The notes below the pieces were generated by a model that saw nothing but the letters and a program-made list of their open reading frames with translations, did no database searches and was not told the origin of the DNA. Source: Sarcomyxa edulis (lineage: Eukaryota; Basidiomycota; Agaricomycetes; Agaricales; Mycenaceae). Taken from it: 64,000 nucleotides of DNA. The position numbers and the translations under genes are program-made. Location: the NCBI GenBank assembly GCA_009761415.1, contig QUOL01000025.1, forward strand, positions 124,001 through 188,000. Direction: 5' to 3'. Shown one piece after another: positions 46,765 to 59,213 of this stretch (positions within the stretch are counted from its first letter, which is position 1; every line of letters begins with the position of its first letter).

Positions 46765-48654
46765 CTAGTATTTCGAGGGAACGACGACGTTCTCCAAGAT
46801 GGGGGTCTCCTAGAAGAAAAAAGTCATGTGAGCATCGGCCCCTCAAAGAGAACACAGGAGGGCTTACCTCGTCACCTTCCAGACGGACTTGACGCTGGGT
46901 CTTGCGGGCACGGGACCGCTTGACAAAGTGAGCCAAGATGAACAATCCAAAGATGAGGAAAAGTGCCATCACGCCCGACTGAGCACCCTTGCTGGACGTC
47001 GCGCTCTCGATGAAAGACGACTTGGCGCCGCAGACCTGGCTCCACTGCTTGTTGGAAGTAATGGCGGAGCTCTTCACGTTCGAGAAATGGATTAGCACTG
47101 ATAATGGAAGGGCAAAAATTCATCAACTTACCTCGATGCGGTAGATGAACTCGGTCAAAGGAATATCGGACTTGTGGCCGAAAACGTGAAGAGTTTCCCA
47201 ATCTCCGGAAGTACCGTTCTTGAATCTGAATCTCAAGAAGTCGCGGAGATCTGGGGGCGATCCACGGCGGAGCTCGATAGCGAGAGACGAAGCGTAGTTG
47301 GCTAATAACAATGTAAGACTACAAAAATGGAAGAAAAGTGTATGTTGGACGTACGAATGGCCTTGAGCTCAGGGTGCTCTTTGACGATGTCCGTCTGGTG
47401 GAACAAAGAGATGAATGGCTGGTAGGTGGTCTCAACCAACAAGAACTGCAGTGGGTCCCCGTTGTAAGCAATGCGCTGGAGAGAGCTCAAGATAGTGTGG
47501 AGAAGGGTACGGCCGGCGACTTAAGAGATAAAGGTCCATCAATAAAAACATCCAGGCAGAAGATAGACGAAGTAAACGAACTGTTGCCGATTCCAGTGAG
47601 GCTTCCATCAGAGAAGACACCGTTCTCGTGGAAGTCGGCCAAAGCTTGAGCTTGCTCCTTGAATGTAGGGGGCAGACGGTGAGCATAGGTCCTGTTGTGG
47701 GTGAGCTCAGAGTTGATGTAATCGTAGATCTAGACATCAGAGTGAGCTTTCGAGTGAGAGCCACCACAAGAGCAGAACTTACGTTCCACTGTTAGACAAG
47801 AAAGTAATCAGTTACTCTACATTCAATTAGAGAAGATGACAACGCACGATATTGGCAAGAGTAGCCGGTCGGCCGAAGATATAATCTCTGACACCGTTGA
47901 AGAAAGGCTCAGCGTCTTTCTCTCTCTTTTTGAACTCGTCGGACTTGTAGAAGTCCGCGACGTGCTTTTCGAAATTCTGAAAAACGGACGCGGGGTAAGA
48001 AGACCGTGGTTACAAAAGTATCCGCAAATAGACTGACGGGACAGTTGGTCCAACTCTCCAAAGAGCGGTCATTGCCAGGCTCGACAGTCTCAACTGAAAA
48101 ATGTGTGAGGCTCTTGCCAAACAATGACAACGAAACAAAGAAAACATACCAGGGACGTACTGGTACCCTCCCAGAGGAGCGGTCACAGTGGTTTCGTTAG
48201 CAAGAGTAATCTTGTTATTCTTGTTAGGGGGGAAGAGTCCCTGAAGGAGGGCGATGGCTGAGTCGAAGACGACAGTGCCTTCACCTCCACCCTTGACGCG
48301 GACGTGGATCTCCTTGTTGTCGACAAGCTCGGTGCTTATCGCATCGATGAACGAAGGGGAGTCATTGCTGAGGTAGGTGGAGCGGAGGAGAGCTCCAAGT
48401 TGATAAGATTCAACCTTTTTGTGGGGAAATCGTCGTTAGCGAAATGAAGATGGCTAGAGGTGTGGGGTACTTACTTCACCAAGAGCTGTTGTCTGGGTGG
48501 CGGCACCTGCGTAAGTGTTAGGGTCTTGATAGTAATGTTGACGATCGCCGTTGCGAGCGATGACAATGACACCGAGGACAGTGGACATTTTTTGAGTCGT
48601 GTAGTTGTCGTTAGAGAGAGAAGGGGACGTGGAAGAGGCTGTAGTGTCAGACAT
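46765..48654 (-). CDS. Histidine-phosphatase-fold membrane protein, RNG variant
   Basis: Member of the branch-2 histidine (acid) phosphatase fold. The ATG at 48654 opens MSDTTASSTSPSLSND. VLGVIVIARNGDRQHYYQDP follows, where the catalytic RHGxR motif reads R34-N35-G36-D37-R38, so the phosphorylated His is Asn. Later exons contain TALGEVESYQLGALLRSTYL, DAISTELVDNKEIHVRVKGG, YDYINSELTHNRTY, RTILHTILSSLQRIAYNGDP and ANYASSLAIELR. The last of these stands at the position of the usual HD motif, which is not present. A C-terminal transmembrane helix (GVMALFLIFGLFILAHFV) and a basic tail follow, ending SKY at 46765 after one more small exon. It is anchored in a membrane and has probably lost phosphatase activity, or uses altered chemistry. 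Related Agaricomycete proteins are usually annotated as phosphoglycerate-mutase-like. Confidence 0.78.
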
Positions 48655-50408
48655 GGCTTTTCAATTCGTTCTTATAAGGGCCTGGACAGACGTGAGACTG
48701 TGAGTGAGTGCGAGGTCAAGAGGACAGAGACAGAGAGACGCACAAAATGATTCCGCAGAAGTGTGAATGGGGGGAGGGAGGTGGACACATCACACGTTCT
48801 TTGGCGAATTAAATAATTAAGCTGGCCCACCAGGGCTCACCTGCCCTTGGTCGCGTTGCGAATATGCAATACCGAAATTATCTTCCGCGTTTTCTTTTTT
48901 GGCGGTAACGATTGTTGATTTGATTTGATCTGATCGAAGGAGGCTGTTGATTAAATAGTCGATGCTCCTGAGATCTGTAGGTAGAGGCAAAGTACAGGAA
49001 AGGCTTTACACAATGGAGGTTAGGCCATGCATGAAGAAGACAGACTCATCGTGCTCATCCATCGTGCATGCCAGATGTCAATAATTAAGGTGAGTAGCTG
49101 CAGTGCGTTTGACATAATCCCCGCGATGGCGTACTGTGCTTATGTGAAATGGTTGGAGGGGCGGTCTTGGGGCGGTCAGGGTTCTTTGTGACGAATGTGC
49201 AGTAATCTGAGGATATGATATTAGCATATGTTGAGTAACACTGTACGAGCTCAGCATCCCAGCAGATGGACATCCTCTCTTGGTACTTCGAGCGGCATAA
49301 TGAACCCGTCTCAGACCACCGAAAGAAAGAATCAAGTCGGAAGGATATGTGTCCGAGATGCCAAGCTTGCCTCACCGTACCTGCACGGTCAGAACGCAGT
49401 CCAAAAAACGCAGCAATCACGTTGCATCCATATGCATGCGTAATCGACGTACGTAGGCACAATGTTGAAGCTCGATCCATGGCCCATATCGTATCTCGAC
49501 ACTTTTCACATTCAGGCGATCGTCCTACTCCGTTCTACCCGAAGATTTGTGTAACGACGACCCCATCGAGACCAACTACCGCAGTCAAATAGCGAGCAGT
49601 GACTTACGAGCGATGCGACTTTGCAGGATGATTGACCAGTCGTCGATATCGATGCTCTGTGGGTGATTCTGCCTACTCTGGATTGTTTGTTGAGCGGTAG
49701 CATTCGTGCTATTTGGTGAGGATCACGAAATTTGTGCGTGGTTGTGATGAGCTTCCGAGATGTGAGGGGAATATGTGACTCATGAGCTCTTTGGCGTCCC
49801 TTCCTCGTCCGGAGATCTGCTATTCCCTGCTGTCAATATGTACGCTAATCATTTTGTGTCGTGGCGGTTCTGCAATAGTAGGAGACTTCCTGTGATGGTT
49901 GTATACGACGACACAAGTGCTTCGATAGCACAATGTGATGCTCCATGTGGGATATTGGACAGTGTCGGCAAGGAGTGGGGTTACCGCTTTGCAATCTATG
50001 TTGCGATAAGCTCGAGGCTGAGGTCGTCTAGAGGCGAATGGCAAACACGCCACGCGATTCATAGCTTGCTATAAATAGTCCATCTTCCGGACGGTCGATG
50101 CAAAGTCACTGGTCGATGCATTCAAAGTCTTGCAGAAGCGATTGACCGGGCGGACTATTCGGTTGTTGCTTCCTCACTGTTAGGGTGCTGGAGATCGGGT
50201 GCCCATGTAAATGTATTTGACGAAGTGCTAAAGATTAGAGTGAAACCAAAGTGAAACGCCGAAGCTCGAGCCATAAAAAGACCGTAAGCTCGCTCAATAC
50301 AGATTAGTATGGCAGACATCCTTATTACCACCGAGAAACAAATCCTGTGGGTCTTTCAGTAGATATAGCAACATATCAGAATTATCGCTCAGCTGCATAC
50401 ATATCTCG
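48655..50408. other. Intergenic region without a supported gene
   Basis: About 1.75 kb with short open frames on both strands but no domains and no consistent exon series. The left 150 bases should contain the promoter of the phosphatase-fold gene. I see nothing else. Confidence 0.4.
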
Positions 50409-51480
50409 TTACTTCTTTTTCTTGCCTTTCGCCCCTGCGCCCTTCACTGTGTGACTCGCCGCAGGCGTAGGATCGATACTTGCACTGCCTTGGGTAGCTC
50501 CGCCTCCTCCAGCTCCTCCTTTCCGCCTTCTCTGGCCGACTCCAAATGTCGACCGCTCGCTCTTCTTCAACCACCTTTCCGGATCGGGCGGAGGCGTCAC
50601 ACCGGGTATGACATTCGGTGGAACTCGCGACGCACGCACTTTCTTAGTCGCAGGTATTGGAGCGTGGATCTGCGTATCGGTGGTGGGAGCTACAGTGAGG
50701 AGAGAGGAGCTAGGTTGGGAGGGTGGTGGAGCAGATTCTAGATCTGCTGTTAACGAAGTGGGTAATGCATCCAAGGCCCGCAAGAAATCTTTGTTGATGA
50801 AATCGAGATGTTTCTGAGATGCTTGGAGGTTGGTTAATATATCGGAGTGTTCTTCAGATTGCTGGAGTATCGACGGAGTAAGTGGAGTTGGAGCAAAAAT
50901 GACCGATTTGGACGTACAGGTTCAGCACTATCAAGAAGTTGGTTATACGAGTCGAAAGCCTTCTGGTAGTTGCCTTGTCTGTAGCTCTAAGAGAAAATGA
51001 GTCGGACGACATGATCGACTAGACCGATTAGCCTACCAGCTGAGCTTCAAGATGAAGCATACCACGATGCTCCTGCTTCATTTCTGTGAGCAGTTTTGTA
51101 GCATCCGCCTCATTCTGAAGACGATATAACGCGTAAGCACGTTCGAACGTGTAATCCACATCGGTCGAAGCGTCCATGAGCGCCAGGGCAGGTTTGTATT
51201 GATCTGTCTGTAACAGAAGAAAGAGTTTTGTCTGCAGGGCATCAGGATCATCTGCCTGTACAGCAAGAACTAGAAGGGTGATAGTGTCAATAGACTAGAC
51301 AAGCATAGACACAAGGAGCATACTTTTATTGCAGGTCTTTATAGCATTTGTAAAGTGGCCATCGTCGACCTGGGCAACAAGAGAAGTGAATAGACGCTTC
51401 AAGCGTCCCACCTCAGGGCTTATTTTACTAGCAGAAACTAGTGAGGGAGATGGCTTGGATTGGGATTTCTTGACAGTCAT
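50409..51480 (-). CDS. SRP72: SRP72, signal recognition particle subunit (short form)
   Basis: Subunit of the signal recognition particle that helps bind 7S RNA and SRP68. The first exon (ATG 51480, MTVKKSQSKPSPS) contains GRLKRLFTSLVAQVDDGHFT and NAIKTCNKIL, then VQADDPDALQTKLFLLLQTD and FERAYALYRLQNEADATKL, followed by LSYRQGNYQKAFDSYNQLL: tetratricopeptide repeats typical of SRP72. The last exon has EEHSDILTNLQASQKHLDF and the RNA-binding signature RVPPNVIPGVTPPPDPERWL, then a Gly/Lys-rich basic tail ending GKGKKKK-like. The protein is only about 320-330 residues, whereas the family is usually about 600 or more: the central TPRs are absent between HLDF and the C-terminal domain, with no sign of a missed exon. 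It is transcribed away from the pinin-like gene, 288 bases upstream. Confidence 0.82.
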
Positions 51481-51768
51481 GGTGAACGACGAGGAGGACG
51501 TATTGTCATCGCCTAGATAAGCAGCAAGTTCACACGCTAAATCATGCGCCCAATTACGCTCAATTGTACGGGCTCTCTGCACATTTCTCGTACGTTTCCT
51601 CTCCCTGTAAATATATATATCGTATGGGGTAGACGCAAGAGGAATAGCTTTGATTTACGACGATGGACATTGATGTGCCCGGAATAACATTTATTTATTT
51701 GATTTTTTTCAAGTATTCGAACCGAACTCATAATTCCCACGAGTGCTCTTCCTCCTCATCCCCTCAAG
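51481..51768. promoter_or_regulatory. Shared divergent promoter region (SRP72 / pinin-like)
   Basis: The 288 bases between two head-to-head start codons must contain both promoters. An AT-rich core lies around 51,600-51,720 (runs of TATATAT and ATTTATTTATTTG). No single TATA box can be assigned. Confidence 0.5.
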
Positions 51769-52997
51769 ATGGTTACAGACGAGTATGTTCTCTATCTCGT
51801 TTCCTTCCCTTTCAATCTCAAATCAACTTCAATCTTGCGTGCTTCAGAACTACTCAAGATGCTCCAGAATCACGACAGGCCCCGACGGAACCTGCAGCTA
51901 TGTCCACTGCGAACCGGAAACGTCCAAAACTTGATCTTAGCGCTGCTACTAACCCTCGTGAACGAAAACGGGGTAAATCGATGTTTGGTATCCTTCTCGG
52001 TACTCTCAACAAGGCGAAAATCGAAGATAAGGAGAGGAATGCTAGTGAGGCCGTGCGTTCGACCAGAAATCATCATATCAAGACGCAGTACTGAAATCTT
52101 TCCTCTCGGACAGGCCAAAAAACGACAACTTATAGAACAAAGACTACAGAACAAGCTACGCAAGGAGACTGACTCTGTCCGGAGAGCCGAAGAGGCCAAA
52201 AAAGATAAAACAGCTGCCAACCGGAAAGAAGAAGATTTACAACTGAAAGATTCTATCGTTAGTCTCTTTTTCTTCTTCGTTTAGTCGTATGTTAATTGAC
52301 GCGAAATCCTTACAGTACAAGCTCCGCAGAACACGACTTCCTCTCCTTGCCAACTTCTTACTGACCTCCGATATAATCACAACTGACGACGATTCCCTGG
52401 ACACAACCCCTCCTCCCCCTCCTCCAGCTACGAATCCCCTTTCTCTACCACCACGTACACATCCTCCACCACTATATTACCTTCCGGCCATCCTCACCCC
52501 AGCCCAGGAAGCGTTCATTGCACGACGTAAATCGCAGGTAAACAATCATTCCCGTCTTCCAGGAATCTTATCACTATCTCCACCGTCTTGTAAGACTAAT
52601 TATACGCTTCTTCTCCTTATCTGACCAGGTCGACGAAGCAGCTGAAAAGGAATGGGAATCTTTCCGCGAAGAACGAACCGCCGGCATTGCAGAGATTAAC
52701 CAACTCCGACAACGCGTCGCGGAGGAAGAAGATCGGAAACGTGCCGAACGCAGTGCAGCTGGTGGGGATGCTAACGTCAAAGATGAAATGGATATAGACG
52801 AACCACATCCTGCCAATAATCATTCCGAAGTCGATGGCAATGCCGCTACGATCAAGGAAGATGAAGAAACGAATACGAAAGTCGCGGCCGATCAGGAGAA
52901 AAAGGAAAGAGAAAGAGAGAAGGAGAAGGAGAAGGAAGAATCCGTTGCTCCTGCGCCTCCAGTCGCTGAAGGAGATGACGATGCTGTCGAATATTGA
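51769..52997 (+). CDS. Pinin-like splicing-associated protein
   Basis: Homologue of pinin (Pinin/SDK/memA domain), a nuclear protein of the exon-junction and splicing machinery. A short first exon (ATG 51769, MVTDE) joins in phase to TTQDAPESRQAP and then KRPKLDLSAATNPRERKRGK. The domain core MFGILLGTLNKAKIEDKERN is followed across an intron by AKKRQLIEQRLQNKLRKETD, then YKLRRTRLPLLANFLLT. Next come the TPPPPPPATNP and THPPPLYYLPAILTPAQEAF segments, which are diagnostic. The C-terminus is acidic and Lys/Glu-rich (KKEREREKEKEKEESV), ending in DDDAVEY. Three or four short introns interrupt the gene. Intact and probably essential. Confidence 0.87.
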
Positions 52998-53215
52998 TTA
53001 AAATAGTAATAATCCAGTCTTCGTTCCTGTATTTCGGTTCACTTTCTTTTTTGGACAAAGGTACGCCCATCATATCTACTTGGGATATCTAACATTCTGA
53101 TTAGACCTGATGTTCGTTTTAGCCGTTTGTTGTTTGCTCGTGCGTATTGGTAAAGCTATGTATAGCTTCCCCTCACTCTCACTCACTCGCAATCGTGCGT
53201 CTTTCTTTTTGTTTA

Positions 53216-53240
53216 TCTCTCTCTCTCTCTCTTCCTCTCT
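53216..53240. repeat. CT microsatellite
   Basis: A run of CT dinucleotides (CTCTCTCTCTCTCTCT) followed by CT-rich sequence, in the 3' flank of the pinin-like gene. Confidence 0.7.
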
Positions 53241-54403
53241 CCTTCCATCTTCTGTTGTCTTTTTTCCGTTCGCTGTTTCTACATCTGTTTCCAAATGAGA
53301 GCATGTTAATTACCTTGCAATCTAAAACATTCAGGCATCTTGATCAACACATCAATGATGAGTGAGCCTCGTTCTGAGAAAGTAGGTAAGTCATAGACCT
53401 TGTCGGGTTATACATAGGTCCCCACAACGGCATCCTGCGAGGCTCGCCCAATCGGCATCATACTCTACGACGGCATAAATCTTCCACGTCTACGGTGATG
53501 CGAACAAAAGCTGAATGCATCCGTCAATAATGATTAGGGCTTAGCGCAGAGATGGGTCGACTTGCGAAGGTAAGCGACTGGCTACTATCGTCATATATGT
53601 ACTTTCAACATCACTAGTCCATCTTTCAGGCCTGTACACGATATATTGAGCGGTGCTTCAAGATCCGATCATGAAGCTCCAGGCAGTGGCGGAACGTAGA
53701 CGCTCAACGTCCCGAGGCAGTGTCGAAGCAAGGTAGCTATAGTAACCATCGCTTCTTCCCAGCTTCTCTCACACCGGCATCGTCCAACGTAAGTTCGGAA
53801 CCTTTCGTGCGTGGAATCTTGGTTCATACTAAAAGGCTTGTCATTGGAGGGACGAACACCTCAATACTTTCCAGCACGCATCGACATCGAGTCGTTCTAG
53901 TGTGTGCTGTGTCACCTACCTGACCTTCCTCTTTCAAGTCAATTGCTTGCGATGGACGATTGTTGCTTTATTTGCCTGTGCTGTTGTACGCAGCCTTCCT
54001 TTCCCTCCAAATTTTCGCTGATCATCTCTATGACGCATGTCTCGTCAATTTTAACTCTTCACAGCTATATGTGGTCCAAGCTCAGATTTGTGCAACTGGT
54101 GTGCAACTTTTCGTACGTCTACTCCCTCTAAGAATCGCAATCTCCACCTTCAGTCTCTCCCTGACGTCTTCCCCTCAACCCTGAAATTCCTTTGCATTTG
54201 CTCATGATCAACAGTGCCAGCCCGCTGCTGTCCTTCCCGTGGTGGCAAGAACGGCGACGGGTCTGAACAACTCGAAAACATGTACGACGATGGCACGCGC
54301 GAGGCGGCTCTATTCCAGACGCAACCCCTGGCTCAGGACACACCCAAGATGGGGGCGGGCCCTCAACGACAAAGGGATAGATCTATGATATCTGACTGTT
54401 AGT

Positions 54404-54598
54404 CTATTTGTGTTCCTTGTCCTTATTTCCACCTTTCTTGACGAGCGTTTTTCTTTTTGGGTTTAGATCGCGGGGAGCAGCCAGGCTCGCCGCCCCGAGA
54501 CAGAGCTGCAAGGGATTCGAAACGAAAAGAAATGCGAAAACCATCAGGAGACATCTCGTAGCGTCTTGATTTGGAGTCACATTTTCTTTAGCTTGCAT
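54404..54598 (-). CDS. Small hypothetical ORF with one hydrophobic segment
   Basis: A 64-codon open frame from ATG 54598 with a central hydrophobic stretch, followed by a basic Lys/Arg-rich end. I see no promoter, no upstream exon with a known domain and no family match. It could be a C-terminal exon of a decayed gene or a chance frame. Confidence 0.15.
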   Translation of the reverse strand: MQAKENVTPNQDATRCLLMVFAFLFVSNPLQLCLGAASLAAPRDLNPKRKTLVKKGGNKDKEHK

Positions 54599-55498
54599 GA
54601 GATAGGATTGTTGGGCCGAGGAAATTGGAGAGCAACAGTTGGGACGATTCTTGGGTTTGAAACTCAACCATTTGTTTTCGACTTGGATCTCAGGCCACGG
54701 TATTTACAAACGCACATAGGTCCGGTAGTCTACCGACTCATTGATAGTACAGAATACGACAAGTAACTGATATTCTAAAACCCCTTTGTGTGGCATGAGA
54801 TGACTAGGAGAAAAGAGCACCAGTCGACAAAAGACAGCAGAAGACTTTGGAGTGGCGCCATTCCAGCAAAGCATAGATCGTGCCGATCTCGAGAGATATA
54901 TGGTCTTGACAACTCAGCGCTTGGAAGTCCAAGACTGAGGCAAAATGCCACTCGTTGCGCCACTGTACACTAGTGTCACACTTGATATCCCCGGTGCAGG
55001 AGTATCTATATATCGCTCTAGTATCGAGTCCGCAATAACACATCAAATATATAAACAACTAGCAGATACCCGTGCCTTACGGCCCGATGATACAGAGAGA
55101 GATGCGAAATTCTACGTTTTCTTTTGAGTTCTCGATTACCAATTCTGAAAGCTCAACCTCCTCAGTCGTTGAGTCTTCTAACTATTATACATCCAAGTAA
55201 TCGAAAGTTCTTAAAGAGTCGTATTAGCAGCTGCTGCAGACATCGAGTCTTAACTTCTCCGACTGTCGATATTGTCACCGACAAAGAGCATGCATAATAT
55301 GCTAGAAGATGTTCGAGTGGGAGGCATACTGGGCCCTGGTTGCAGCACTTGCCGAATGTTGTTGCTGCTGCTGTGGACCGAGAGAGCATCTCGGCTCGTC
55401 ACTCGGCACGATGGGCAGAGAACCTGAATGTCCCAAGTCACGGCGAGAAGCGAGGTCCAAGCACAGTCTAAGCGCAGCGTTATCATCTGCGACATGCA

Positions 55499-55990
55499 TC
55501 ATATGAAGAAAATCAAAACCCATGCCAGGAGCGTTTCACGCCCAAAGAATCTGTGACCATGACCTGAGAGACTGTAGAATGTCATTCTCGATGCAAAAAG
55601 GTATGAGACTTACTTACCCGCATTGTCGAAAGGGTGGTCAGTTCCTATGAGATCCGTAGTTTCCTTCTCCGACTCGGAGCCTGAGAATTTGAGATATTTG
55701 TTAAATGAGATCAACATACCGTTTGAACTTTGGACACAGTTCGAGGACTTCATTTCGCGCTGAATCACTAATCGATATGAATCAAGATCGCGTCCACCTG
55801 CATTTTTTGAGTGAGAAGAAACTAAAGATCAGGATACATAAGTACAGACCAGTCGGATTTGTATGCGTATACCTGCTTCTGGCATCCTGGTCATCGTTGC
55901 TGTGGGTCCCCCGCTGGCCCTGTTGAGCTTGGGAACGACGTCTTTCTCGCTTGTGCGTGTTCGGGTTCTCGTCGGGTTCTCGAGATTGTT
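55499..55990 (-). CDS. Candidate spliced gene of unknown family (partial)
   Basis: Four minus-strand segments join in phase 1 with good GT/AG borders: one ending TATMTRMPEAG (to about 55,876), then GRDLDSYRLVIQREMKSSN, then SESEKETTDLIGTDHPFDN, then GHGHRFFGRETLLAWVLIFF with a stop at 55499-55501. The first segment (NCPNNLENPTRTRTRTSEKD) begins after an acceptor near 55,990, so earlier exons should exist upstream but I could not find them. The composition is plausible for a C-terminal tail. Three consistent junctions argue against chance, but no family is recognised. Confidence 0.28.
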
Positions 55991-58900
55991 GGGGCAGTTC
56001 CTATGATCATATCAAGCCTTATCAGCTCAATGAGGCTTCTAGTAATTAAGAGCACATTACCGTCACTCGATGTGCGCATACAACAGACCGGGGGTCAACA
56101 TACGGGCTCGTATGCTCCAGTACTTCTGAAGATTCATGCGCACCGAGTTTCCAAATAAATCCAAGTTTGTCGCAACTCATGTAAAGCTTCGAAGCCCTGC
56201 AGTGTCCAGTAGTGAGATATCTAGTCCTGCATTCAGAACTTCAAGATACACCGTGACCAGATTAAGGGTTATGGATACTGCTAGACTGCTGCCAGACTCC
56301 AGTTGTTGCGAACGGCTAGATGCCAATGAGTACATGCTGCGCTGCGAGGCTGTTATCAAGAGGTGGCATTTGGAGGGCTTTGTTCCCTATATCTGACAAA
56401 TTAGAGGGCTTGGGGCTTGAGAAAAAAGAGTCTATTTGCTGCTAGAGTGGAGAGAAAGTCTGAAGAGCCTGAGCGACGTGCATCAGCAAAAGTGCAGAAT
56501 TCTCATGCAGCCATGTGGCCTCGGTGAAAGCCGACGAGATTTGTGGAACCCTAACCCGGCCACACAACGCGTCCACCACATCTCTGGCTCTCTTACAACG
56601 ATGTCACCACATCTCTGCCTCCTCACAAAGGCCCACATACCTTTCCGTCTCATATCGCGAGCTACAAACCTCCATAAGCACCGGGCGGAGCTCGCATCTC
56701 AGCGGACTTTAAACCTCGAACTTCAAAAGATTTCGACTTTCCGCCCCCAACCTCCCCTGCCTTTCCTCTCTCAAACTTCGACGGTGACTATCCTCAGGCT
56801 ATTGTCTTGCTCTCTGGGCTCAAACTCTTTGGTATGTATGCTAGGGTAAGTCTCCCAAGGTCTTCTCCAGACCATTTCTAAACCTGAAGTCTCGAATATG
56901 TTGGAATTTCGTAAATCTTGTTATACACATTTCGTGCCTCTCAATGACGCGAGAAGCAGATTTGAGCGATGCCCAGACTGTTCACTTTATTCCTGGTCCG
57001 TGATGACTCTGACATGCTGTGAATTTTCTTTTTGCTAGCATATATGCGTGTCGTTGACACATACTCGCGTCGTATTCGAACGTCGTGCGCGTCGCGTCGC
57101 CAAACAGGTTTTTCCACCGGTAACAGTGACCCTTTGATTGCTGCTGATGTATCTACTACCAATCACTTGACGTTGGCTTGACAAAGTCTTGACAAAGTTC
57201 GAGTTGAGTGCTAAATGCCATATTCCCCAAATTAGAATTTTCGCGAACTCGCGTCTCGAATGGTTTATCTTTTTTCGTTTCAGCATCTCGACGTCTCGAT
57301 ACTGTATCTACATAGTCCTGGCTCGGACTATCCCAGCTTTTTGATCCAGGTGAGTGTATCTCCATTATAGATCTCGATTTATTGGCTAATCTCCTGGACA
57401 ATACAGCCTCTGTCATACTGTTATTCCGAACTCGGTAGGTCTATAGCCTTCTCATGCTGCCTTGTCATCGGTCGGCTAACTATATATCTTAGCCATCGTC
57501 GCGCTCCTTCTCGTCCACCCGGTACGTATACAAGTAGTCCCTCCCTTCCGTAGACTAACGATTTTTCTCTTTGATACAGTCTTCTTATAGCGCCTGTTTA
57601 TCGTATGCCCCTCTTTATAGTCCAGCGGCTAAAACTTGAATTGGTTTAAAATTCCGATTCGCTCCCTTGCAATACCTTTTCCTCTCTACCCGATAAGATC
57701 GTGTTCACCTCGTCGCGTCTTTTACAACAATGTCCTCGCTTGGTTCGTGTCTTTTGTTGTGGATAATTTTGGCCGACTCATGTTCTCATTTCGATTCCCT
57801 TATTTTGACAGGTGGACATTGAATCTAGCAGCCTAATTTGCTTCTCAACTTGAGACTTTCCCTTGTAAGCTCAGCTCTCGCGATTCCGTGATTTGACTTG
57901 CTGAACAGTGTTTATTCGCAGACGCTCTCGACTCCCCCGCACACTCCGTCTCTATACTACCCTTCTCGAGGCTCAACCAGATGATTGTAAGCTCTCGTCT
58001 TGTTCAGCCGATAATTATTTCAAGTCGTCTGAACTCCTTTGTATCTTTTAGTTCAAATCTGGATTATTTCCGTGTATCCTGTCTTGGTAAGTTTCTCGTG
58101 TTCTAGTCTAGAGTCCCAACTTCTGATCTCTCGATGCCGAATAGTCTCGATGCGATCTATACCTTCTGGCGGCCCTCACTCAACCATATTCAAATCTCGG
58201 CTTACCAACAACCCTCGCGAGTGCTTACGACTCGAACTTCCCTCGGCGTTCCTGGCTCGAGAGCTTCTTATCCCTTGTTCACCGCTCCTCCGCGCGATGT
58301 AGTACTGTGTCTGCCAATATCATTTTTTGTTTTCTTTTTGTCTCTATTTTCCGAGTGCGACGCGAATACGACTGCCTAAGCTACAATACCAAGAAAAGCA
58401 AGAAATATCCTATAGCCCTCTACCGAGCTGTGTACCCCTTGTACAGCTGCACAAAGCCCATTATGCTTGTCAGATCGAGAAATCTTGTACAGGTTTGTCG
58501 AGATTTTGATTCTCATTTATCCATTATGCACACTTTACAAGCCCCTCACAAGGCGGGCACAAACCTTGTGAGGTATGTCGAGGTATTTGAGCTTTGTGCA
58601 GGTATGTGAGCCCCTGTGCGGCCACACATACTTTCCGGCCTTTTGCTGATGTGACTCGTGAGTGTCGAATCCGTCTCGTGACGCATTGTGACTGGCGTCA
58701 CATCTCGCCTCAAGCAAGCCGCCGCGTGGTTTGTCTCTTGTCTCGCGTGGTTTGTCTTCCTGCTTAATGAGGCAGTTTCCCACGCGTCATCTTTTGTAAT
58801 GTAGATTTATACAGCAATGGCTACAAAATACGACGCGAAACCGTAACACACAGTATAGTCGGATCTCGAAGATAGAACAGCCAAGAGTAGTTAGAACAAA

Positions 58901-59213
58901 CGCAGAGGTATTTACTCGGAAAATGGTGCTGTGTGGGGGGTGGGATGTGGGTGTGGGTAGGGTTAAGGTGGAGGGACGGGACGCGTATAAGGAAAACAAC
59001 AGGCTCGATAGCAGGACTGGGAAAAAAGGGGAAAGTAGAAGAGATAGATGTGATTGAGGCTGCTCGTACACAGCATGTGCATGGGGGGAAGGGAAGGGGG
59101 ACAGGGGAAGGGAGTTTATTGGTGGTAGTACAGGGATAATCAAAAAGAAAGAGATAAAAAGAAAAAAGAAGAAGATATATTTCGAAATCCAACCGTTGTG
59201 TAGTCTCACTATC
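55991..59213. other. Gene-poor region with splice-like signals
   Basis: About 3.2 kb. Plus-strand frame 56136-56396 ends in RCEAVIKRWHLEGFVPYI, similar in style to F-box protein tails, but no F-box is present, so it may be a relic. From about 56.8 to 58.1 kb there are many GTAAGT-like and CAG motifs, without an open frame linking them. A spliced non-coding transcript is possible but unproven. Confidence 0.3.

Larger units (their letters stand above)
52998..55498. other. Gene-poor region
   Basis: About 2.5 kb without a supported gene. It contains a CT microsatellite at about 53216-53240. A small minus-strand open frame at 54404-54598 (ATG at 54598, MQAKENVTPNQD) has one hydrophobic stretch (CLLMVFAFLFVSNPL) and a basic tail. 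It could be a last exon but has no recognisable partner. Confidence 0.35.

Noticed and set aside
56800..58100. Series of GTAAGT-like donors suggesting a long multi-exon protein gene
   Set aside because: No consistent open frame links the segments, so a protein-coding gene cannot be supported; only a non-coding transcript remains possible.
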